Source: RGIG464 sp045599585 (GTDB lineage Bacteria; Myxococcota_A; Bradymonadia; UBA4248). Taken from it: a stretch of DNA of 64,000 bases. The notes below the pieces were generated by a model that was not told where the DNA came from, did no database searches, and saw only the letters and a list, made by a program, of their open reading frames with translations. Position 1 is the first letter of the stretch, and each line of letters begins with the position of its first letter. The stretch covers positions 1-64,000 of the forward strand of contig JAZRWH010000187.1 in the NCBI GenBank assembly GCA_045599585.1. Reading direction: 5' to 3'. The translations under genes and the position numbers were made by a program. Below are positions 59,024-64,000 of the stretch, piece by piece.

Positions 59024-59818
59024 ATGCGCAAATTTTCAACTTGGTTGGGTATTTTGGGAATCGCAGGTTGTTTGGCTTCTGCGAACGTTTGGGCTCAGGA
59101 TTCTGAAAAGGCTGCTCCGGAAGCGGAAAATACAGAAGCTGCTGCTGCGCCTGAGGCTCCTGTCATCGATAGGGCGGCTCTCGCTGCAATGGACGAACGT
59201 CAGGCTTATGTCTTTTTCATCGATCTCCTCCGTGCGTGCGGAAATGACCCAAATTATCAGGCTAAACCAGATCACCAAGCCTGCCGCGTTGACCTGATTT
59301 GGGAAATGATCGACTCTAAAAGCAAAATGCTCTTCATCAATGCTTATGCCTCCCTCTTGCGCGTTGACCTCATTATCGAGACGTATTTCGATCCCATCGA
59401 ACATAGGACAATGCGCGACCGTACGGGGACGAACATCCTCAAAGAACACAACATCAACAACGCCTTCGATCTCTTTAAATTTATGTTTAAACCAGATCAG
59501 CTCGTATTCAACGAGCAGACCAACTCTGGGGTCGAGTTCAAAAGCATTAAAAAATCCGATAGCCCTTATATTGTTACCATCGAAACGAACTTGCCGGGAC
59601 AAGAGTTCGTTATGGTCCAAGAAAGCGATCATGTGTGGCGTATGGTCGGCTTGTTCAATATCTTGAATCAGGCCGTAAAACCCATTGCTGACAGCGAAAT
59701 TGCAATGCAGGAATATGCTAAGGAAAATTTAATGGCAGAACTAAAACGTAGAGAAAAAGTTCGCGACTATTTTATTTTTCAGCAAAGATTGCGTGATAAA
59801 CTCGCAAAACAACGATAA
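59024..59818 (+). CDS. Exported protein of unknown function
   Basis: A 264-residue protein with a signal peptide (RKFSTWLGILGIAGCLASANVWA, cleavage before QDSEK), an Ala/Glu/Pro-rich spacer and an alpha/beta domain. KSKMLFINAYASLLRVDLIIETYFDPIEHRTMRDRTGTNIL and PYIVTIETNLPGQEFVMVQESDHVWRMVGLFN suggest a lipocalin- or NTF2-like half-barrel; I cannot assign a family. The C-terminus is basic and helical (AELKRREKVRDYFIFQQRLRDKLAKQR). A start at 58946 would include the terminator, so ATG 59024 is chosen. Confidence 0.7.
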   Translation: MRKFSTWLGILGIAGCLASANVWAQDSEKAAPEAENTEAAAAPEAPVIDRAALAAMDERQAYVFFIDLLRACGNDPNYQAKPDHQACRVDLIWEMIDSKSKMLFINAYASLLRVDLIIETYFDPIEHRTMRDRTGTNILKEHNINNAFDLFKFMFKPDQLVFNEQTNSGVEFKSIKKSDSPYIVTIETNLPGQEFVMVQESDHVWRMVGLFNILNQAVKPIADSEIAMQEYAKENLMAELKRREKVRDYFIFQQRLRDKLAKQR

Positions 59819-59840
59819 CTTTTTTGACGTTTCGGGTTAA

Positions 59841-60800
59841 ATGGCCGCAGAACATCAACAGATGAGCGAGGGCTTTGGCTATGCCAAAGCCCTTATTTTT
59901 GGCGAATACGCTGTCATGTACGGTGCGCCCTGTATGGTCGTTGCACTGAACCGTCGCCTTGTCGCCAAAATCTTGCTTGGAGCTAAACCCCGCGATGCGT
60001 TTGCTCAACGTATGGCTCAGTTGACGTTTGATGATCAGCTGAAAGATGCGTGCATTGAGTTTGAAAATAGCGCGTTTTTTTCTGAAAATGGTTCCAAACT
60101 CGGGATTGGGTCAAGCGCTGCAGCGGTCGTTGCTTCGTGCGAGGCTTCGACTAAAGCACAAGGAAAATCGTTCGGAACTTATTTGGATTGTATCAAGGCG
60201 ATTCAAGCACATCGCCTGTTTCAAGGTGGCGTCGGTTCTGGCGCTGATATTATCGCGAGTTTATTTGGCGGTATCGTCCTTGTTCGTGATTGTCCGCATG
60301 CGCCCCAAATAGTGCGCTTGCCCAAAGCTTGTCTCCCGCCGTGCTGCCTGATCGCCATGCGCGGTGAAGCCGCCACAACTTCTTTTGTCAATGCAGCCCT
60401 CTCGCATGACCAAGATCAGGCTTATCAGAAAATGATCCAAAGACTGTCTGCTCAGAATCAGGCTTTTTCGGACTTTATTTTGTCATCAAAAACGTATTCA
60501 GAAAGTTATTATGCTGAGTTTTTGAATAAAATTCGCGATTTTGAACCAATCCTTGCAGGCCTTCAGCAAATTATTGGACGTTCTATTTTAACGTCTGAAT
60601 TCATTCGCCTTCGTAAGATCGCAGATCAGCATGACGCAGCGATCAAAACTTCTGGGGCTGGCGGTGGGGATATCGCTGTCGTTTTTGCGAAATCATCTGA
60701 GGCGCTTGCGCGTTTTATTCAATGTGCTTGCGCACAGTGCGATGTTCTCGCGATCCCTGTTGATGTCGCGCCAGAACGCGGCTTCGTTACTCCTGTCTAA
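59841..60800 (+). CDS. GHMP kinase, phosphomevalonate/mevalonate-kinase-like
   Basis: A 319-residue ATP-dependent kinase. GHMP motif 1 is KALIFGEYAVMYGAP, motif 2 is KLGIGSSAAAVVASCE (ATP phosphate loop), motif 3 is KTSGAGGGDIAVVF. GVGSGADIIASLFGGIVLVR with its Asp fits phosphomevalonate kinase better than mevalonate kinase; EYAV would suit both. It would act in the mevalonate pathway to isopentenyl diphosphate, known in Myxococcota, but no other gene of that pathway lies in the window. The start may be ATG 59841 or 59862. Follows an exported-protein gene by 22 bases. Confidence 0.82.
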   Translation: MAAEHQQMSEGFGYAKALIFGEYAVMYGAPCMVVALNRRLVAKILLGAKPRDAFAQRMAQLTFDDQLKDACIEFENSAFFSENGSKLGIGSSAAAVVASCEASTKAQGKSFGTYLDCIKAIQAHRLFQGGVGSGADIIASLFGGIVLVRDCPHAPQIVRLPKACLPPCCLIAMRGEAATTSFVNAALSHDQDQAYQKMIQRLSAQNQAFSDFILSSKTYSESYYAEFLNKIRDFEPILAGLQQIIGRSILTSEFIRLRKIADQHDAAIKTSGAGGGDIAVVFAKSSEALARFIQCACAQCDVLAIPVDVAPERGFVTPV

Positions 60801-60812
60801 TTTGGGCAGCCT

Positions 60813-61211
60813 ATGTCTCCTTCATCTTCGACGACTTCTCAACGCCTCATCGAGCTTGCTGATTATTTCGAGCACGCGCTCGCCAAGATCTATATCCTGG
60901 TCACGTTGAATGCTGTGCTCGTTGCGGCCGTCGGCGCGTTTTTCGTCTTCATTATCTTGGGATGGTCTACGTTTGCGCTGCTCCAGGCCATTGGCTTCTT
61001 ATTTTTGGGATTGCTCATCGGTATGGCGCTTCTGCGTCACGGAAAACGCAAAAAAAAGCTTGAAATGGATAAACTTCTGCAGGCTGAAGACTTAAAATTT
61101 GAAGACTTTTTTGTTTTGATCGAGAAAAATCAGTTTGAATACGCAATGTGTTATGCACTTTTGAATGATGCTCGTACCCAAACAGATCGCCCGGATCAGG
61201 CCCAAAAATGA
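60813..61211 (+). CDS. Small two-helix membrane protein
   Basis: A 132-residue protein: N-terminal amphipathic segment (LIELADYFEHALAKIY), two transmembrane helices (about 27-49 and 54-73), then a basic loop HGKRKKK and a short helical cytoplasmic tail. It starts 13 bases after the GHMP kinase gene and is probably co-transcribed. Function unknown. Confidence 0.7.
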   Translation: MSPSSSTTSQRLIELADYFEHALAKIYILVTLNAVLVAAVGAFFVFIILGWSTFALLQAIGFLFLGLLIGMALLRHGKRKKKLEMDKLLQAEDLKFEDFFVLIEKNQFEYAMCYALLNDARTQTDRPDQAQK

Positions 61212-61247
61212 TTTTTTCTAATCTAAAATGTTAAACATTGTTTTGGT

Positions 61248-61389
61248 GGGGGAAGTCTCCCCCTGAGCGGCTATCCTCTTCGCCAAAGGCGCATTCTCTT
61301 CGTCTGCTGCGCTTCTTTAAGCTTGCTTCCTCGATCCTGCGCCTTTGGGCTTCGACGATACGCCGCTACCCCCTCTTCGCCTTCGGCGT
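61248..61389 (+). repeat. Class-1 palindromic intergenic repeat, copy R8 (long form)
   Basis: GGGGGAAGTCTCCCCCTGAG, CGGCTATC, an inner long stem CGCCAAAGGCGCA/TGCGCCTTTGG with about 45 bases between, GACGATACGCCGC, CTACCCCCTCT and TTCGCC-TTC-GGCG. Lies in the 294-base gap before exbB. Confidence 0.85.
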
Positions 61390-61505
61390 ATGTTCGAACC
61401 CGGTTGGGTTGCGTAAAACGCGTTCACAAAAGTTGATCATTCAAGTTAAAATATTCAGCTTGCTTGAATAAACTGAGTTAAAAAATACAATAAATTGAAA
61501 CTACT

Positions 61506-62204
61506 ATGGTTGATATCCTAAAAAATTGTTTTGAATTTCTGTCAAAAGGCGGTGTCTTTATGATACCGATTGCGCTCTGCTCCATTGCAAGCGTCGTCAT
61601 TTTTGTACAGAGACTCATTGTTCTAAAAAAAGCCTTTCGCGAGCTAAGAACAAAGAAAAATGCATTGCTCGAAGCAATTGGTAACGCGCAGTATGAGCGA
61701 GCTTACACGTTGTGCGACGGTTCAGATAACGCGCTCATTACTATTGTTAAAACTGCACTCAATGCCCGCAAACTTGTTCGTGAGGCACTTTCAGAAAAGA
61801 TCTCGGATACAGCCTCACGTGAAACCGCTCGCCTCGAGCGTTTCTTTTCAATGCTCGGTGCGTTAGCTAGTATTTCGCCGCTTCTTGGGCTGTTGGGTAC
61901 TGTTACGGGTATGATTCAGGTTTTTGGGCGTGTTGCTACCGAATTTAATGCTGGCGGTCAGGCCAATCCTGGAATGCTCGCTGGCGGTATTTGGGAAGCG
62001 CTCATTACTACGGCTGCCGGTCTTTGTGTCGCTATTCCTGCGTTTTTGATGCATCGTTACCTGGTTTCGAAGCTCGATGCGTTCGTTTTGGAGCTTGAAG
62101 ACGCTTCGAATGCAATCTTGGATGTCATCGCGCCGCCCCCCGAAGTTTCCGCTCAAACAACGTCTAACACACAACAAAAAATGGAAAAAGGCGATGAAAA
62201 TTAA
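61506..62204 (+). CDS. exbB: MotA/TolQ/ExbB proton-channel family protein
   Basis: A 232-residue inner-membrane protein with three helices (about 15-38, 115-142, 157-180), the family signature SPLLGLLGTVTGMIQVFGRV and GIWEALITTAAGLCVAIPAFLMHRYL. With ExbD it would turn the proton gradient into force for TonB- or TolA-like partners. AGSMENT-type variation does not allow ExbB and TolQ to be told apart. It overlaps exbD by 11 bases. Confidence 0.92.
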   Translation: MVDILKNCFEFLSKGGVFMIPIALCSIASVVIFVQRLIVLKKAFRELRTKKNALLEAIGNAQYERAYTLCDGSDNALITIVKTALNARKLVREALSEKISDTASRETARLERFFSMLGALASISPLLGLLGTVTGMIQVFGRVATEFNAGGQANPGMLAGGIWEALITTAAGLCVAIPAFLMHRYLVSKLDAFVLELEDASNAILDVIAPPPEVSAQTTSNTQQKMEKGDEN

Positions 62205-62631
62205 AAGAAATCGCCAAAAATACGAACCGCATCTCGATATTACTTCGCTTATCGATGTTGTGTTCTTGCTCCTCGTCTTTTTGATCGTTACGATGTCGTT
62301 TACACAGACTGCTAGTTCTACGGAAGAAGCGATCATCGACATTGAGCTTGCTTCAGCTTCGAATATCGAAAGTGATAAGCCTAAAGAGTCTTTGACGGTT
62401 TTTGTGGATGAAGATGGGAAGATCTATGTCGAAAAGGATCCTAAGCCACATGGACCAGAGGAGCTAAAACTTGTGATGCTTGAAAAAGTAATGGCCACGC
62501 CAGATTTGATCGTTAATCTTCGCGCAGATCACCGTGCAACCCATGGTGCCGTTGTGGCTGCTATGGATCAACTCAAAGCTCTCAAAATTCATCATGTGAA
62601 TTTGGTGATCGAGTTTAAAAAGAGTGAGTAG
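62194..62631 (+). CDS. exbD: ExbD/TolR biopolymer transport protein
   Basis: A 145-residue protein with one N-terminal helix after a short basic segment: HLDITSLIDVVFLLLVFLIVTMSF, where the Asp of LIDVVF is the conserved protonatable residue. The periplasmic domain includes LTVFVDEDGKIYVE, LRADHRATHGAVVAAMDQLKAL and VNLVIEF, as in the family. ATG 62194 is chosen because the ExbD consensus starts there; the frame is open to 62077 inside exbB. Its partner is the overlapping exbB; no tonB-like gene is near. Confidence 0.93.
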   Translation: MKIKRNRQKYEPHLDITSLIDVVFLLLVFLIVTMSFTQTASSTEEAIIDIELASASNIESDKPKESLTVFVDEDGKIYVEKDPKPHGPEELKLVMLEKVMATPDLIVNLRADHRATHGAVVAAMDQLKALKIHHVNLVIEFKKSE

Positions 62632-62916
62632 GGGGATAGAACTTTATATATTAGCTAGACGAAAGCGCACAAGGATGAATTTGTATATTTAGTTATAATA
62701 TATTTAATTGAATATATATTTCAACGAAGCATTGAAAATGCTTATGAATTGAGTTTTATCAAGATCCTCAAATGCAAAATGACTACAATTTACGCGTTTG
62801 TAAAATATGTGAAAGAAGTTATAACGCTTAAAATCCAGTTGTTGTAGCAAGCTGATGTCTCAAAAAATTATAATATTCTACTTTATATATGAAGATGCCC
62901 GTGATTCGTGAAAGCC
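62632..62916. other. AT-rich gap after exbD
   Basis: No gene and no repeat of the window's families. TATCATC repeats at 62960-62985, just beyond the following hairpin, form a short 7-base tandem. Confidence 0.5.
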
Positions 62917-62953
62917 AGCCTCCCATAAATAGATTTTCTATTTATGGGAGGCT
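62917..62953. terminator. Bidirectional terminator between exbD and the PD-(D/E)XK gene
   Basis: AGCCTCCCATAAATAGA pairs with TCTATTTATGGGAGGCT over a 3-base loop (17-bp stem). Little T follows on either side; it lies between convergent stop codons. Confidence 0.75.
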
Positions 62954-62979
62954 TTGGCATATCATCTATCATCTATCAT

Positions 62980-64000
62980 CTATCCCTCTTTAATGATCCA
63001 CCTACCCAGTGTTTTCTTCTTTTTATCGAAGGCACAGCCGATTTTATATAATTTTCGGTCACCGAGTTCGTAGGGCAATAAATAGCCTTTTTCTTCGATT
63101 TGTTTGATAGCGGTTTGTGCGGAGCCACGAAGTTTAAATTCGAAGCAAAAGACGGCGTCTTCGGTTTCGATAATCATATCGGCGCGACCAGCGGCAGACA
63201 TTTGTTCGACGCGCACTGCGTATGGCGAAGCGAGGCGGCACAACAAATAAATAACCGTCCGATAATAGTTTTCGTTTTGTTCGGTGGCCATATAAGGCAC
63301 GCTGCTGACGAATGCGCGGGCGAGTTTCATCGCGCCATCGATATCGTGAACGCGAATTGAATTGACGAATTTGATGAGGAATGTATCAGTCTGGAACATA
63401 TCAACATTTGCGTAATACGGAACTAAACATCTGCAAAATGCATCGTGCACTTCCTCATTGGGGTACGCGAGTCGATACTGATTGGTTTGAGCATCGTATT
63501 CTTTGATCGACAGGTACCCGCTTTGATACATCAGTGGAATGGGCGAAGTGGCATGCTCGACAGGAATATCAAAAGTAGATTGTACAGCCCATATCCCTTT
63601 TTCGAGATCAAGCGGTTCTAGCGCATGAAACTTCCCGATTTGTTCAGCCAGAGCCGTCGGCGTGCCAGTCGAAAACCAATAGGAGCCGAGATCTAAATCA
63701 CTCATGCTTTTTAAAACGCTGAACGGATTATAAATGTCGGGCGATTCTTTGGCAAAATGATAGCCGTCGTACTTTTTCTTTAGGCGACGTATCGTTTCGT
63801 CGTGCGACCAGTGATTACGCTTGGCCATGTTCTCAATTTCCGGGGCAAACTCGCGTTTTAACTCATCCTCGGTGATACCACAGAGTGCCGCGTATTGGGC
63901 ATTCATGCTGATATTATTGAGGTTATTAAGTTCGCTGAAGATACTAAGCTGACTGAATTTCGTTATGCCCGTCAATAAGACGAATCGCAAATGCTGATCC
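62980..64000 (-). CDS. AAA-ATPase-like/PD-(D/E)XK nuclease-superfamily protein (C-terminal part, cut by window edge)
   Basis: At least 336 residues of a protein of the AAA-ATPase_like + PDDEXK_9 (DUF1703) type. RFVLLTGITKFSQLSIFSELNNLNNISM is the end of the N-terminal ATPase domain. KKKYDGYHFAKESPDIYNPFSVLKSMSD and YQSGYLSIKEYD are family motifs, and AGRADMIIETEDAVFCFEFKLRG is the nuclease core with the D...ExK residues. The 5' part lies to the right of the window, so ATG 63990 is internal. Such genes are abundant in Bacteroidetes and gut bacteria, often in many copies; role unknown, sometimes thought linked to mobile DNA. Confidence 0.88.
   Translation of the reverse strand, partial: DQHLRFVLLTGITKFSQLSIFSELNNLNNISMNAQYAALCGITEDELKREFAPEIENMAKRNHWSHDETIRRLKKKYDGYHFAKESPDIYNPFSVLKSMSDLDLGSYWFSTGTPTALAEQIGKFHALEPLDLEKGIWAVQSTFDIPVEHATSPIPLMYQSGYLSIKEYDAQTNQYRLAYPNEEVHDAFCRCLVPYYANVDMFQTDTFLIKFVNSIRVHDIDGAMKLARAFVSSVPYMATEQNENYYRTVIYLLCRLASPYAVRVEQMSAAGRADMIIETEDAVFCFEFKLRGSAQTAIKQIEEKGYLLPYELGDRKLYKIGCAFDKKKKTLGRWIIKEG

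Overview
The window looks like chromosomal DNA of a Gram-negative bacterium from the old Deltaproteobacteria, most likely Myxococcota or the related Bradymonadota. Pointers: a C-terminal tail of the MYXO-CTERM type (36995-39598), a Ser/Thr kinase-AAA-TPR signalling protein, TPR/PEGA-like envelope proteins, several cysteine-rich lipoproteins with 'C-x-G-x-G-x-R-x-C' modules, a SpoIID/LytB protein in a genome with no sign of sporulation, ExbB/ExbD, and a GHMP kinase of the mevalonate type. By eye the GC content is moderate (mid-40s percent), low for classical myxobacteria. A Firmicute-style IS3 element and a PD-(D/E)XK/AAA protein of the kind common in gut anaerobes fit a host-associated or anaerobic relative. 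The assignment is inference.

Layout. 1-139 is the end of an IS3-family element running off the left edge; an oppositely oriented copy with an identical inner end lies at 23592-25355, so 23.5 kb sits between inverted IS copies. Inside are a lipid kinase, trmO, a tRNA-Val plus eight tandem identical tRNA-Asp genes, a NamZ-type muramidase, two large low-GC lipoproteins with ALK/LTK-like glycine-rich domains, an aldehyde dehydrogenase, a PNPOx-fold lipoprotein, an S51 peptidase, a SpoIID/LytB protein, a pseudopilin, a beta-lactamase-fold hydrolase, a small membrane TPR-like protein and a 1405-residue TPR protein. 25.6-40.5 kb holds guaD, a TetR regulator, ssrA (tmRNA), coaBC, an RNB exoribonuclease, a P-loop protein, a TPR/PEGA-like envelope protein, an AmrS-type radical SAM enzyme, a large golvesin/Cys-repeat surface protein and a second tRNA array (His-Arg-Lys-Leu-Lys-Lys-His-Lys). 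40.5-64 kb holds a HExxH/TolB-propeller/beta-barrel envelope protein, two Cys-rich lipoproteins, a PknK-like kinase, RNase G followed at once by a membrane protein ending in a FAM20C-like secretory-kinase domain, a run of envelope genes, a phosphomevalonate-kinase-like gene, exbB/exbD and the 3' part of a PD-(D/E)XK protein.

The most unusual whole-window feature is a family of intergenic palindromic repeats. Nine long elements share fixed ends (a GGGGGA-N4-TCCCCC hairpin at one side, CCGCTACCCCCTCT at the other) around a variable interior. Five further blocks are built from smaller hairpins. Both types use the same unit: a GC clamp, then TAT(T) stem, loop and (A)ATA, with one unpaired base always on the same side. 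Such a conserved one-base asymmetry recalls REP sequences mobilised by RAYT transposases, though the long mosaic copies with nested hairpins look different from known REPs.

The other main leads are the FAM20C-like kinase with five cytoplasmic T-x-[YF]-E-E-[ILV]-Q repeats, the paired ALK-type glycine-rich lipoproteins, and the two tRNA arrays. The genes as a set favour envelope biology: peptidoglycan-related hydrolases, lipoproteins, surface proteins and ExbB/D, with translation-related RNA genes between them.
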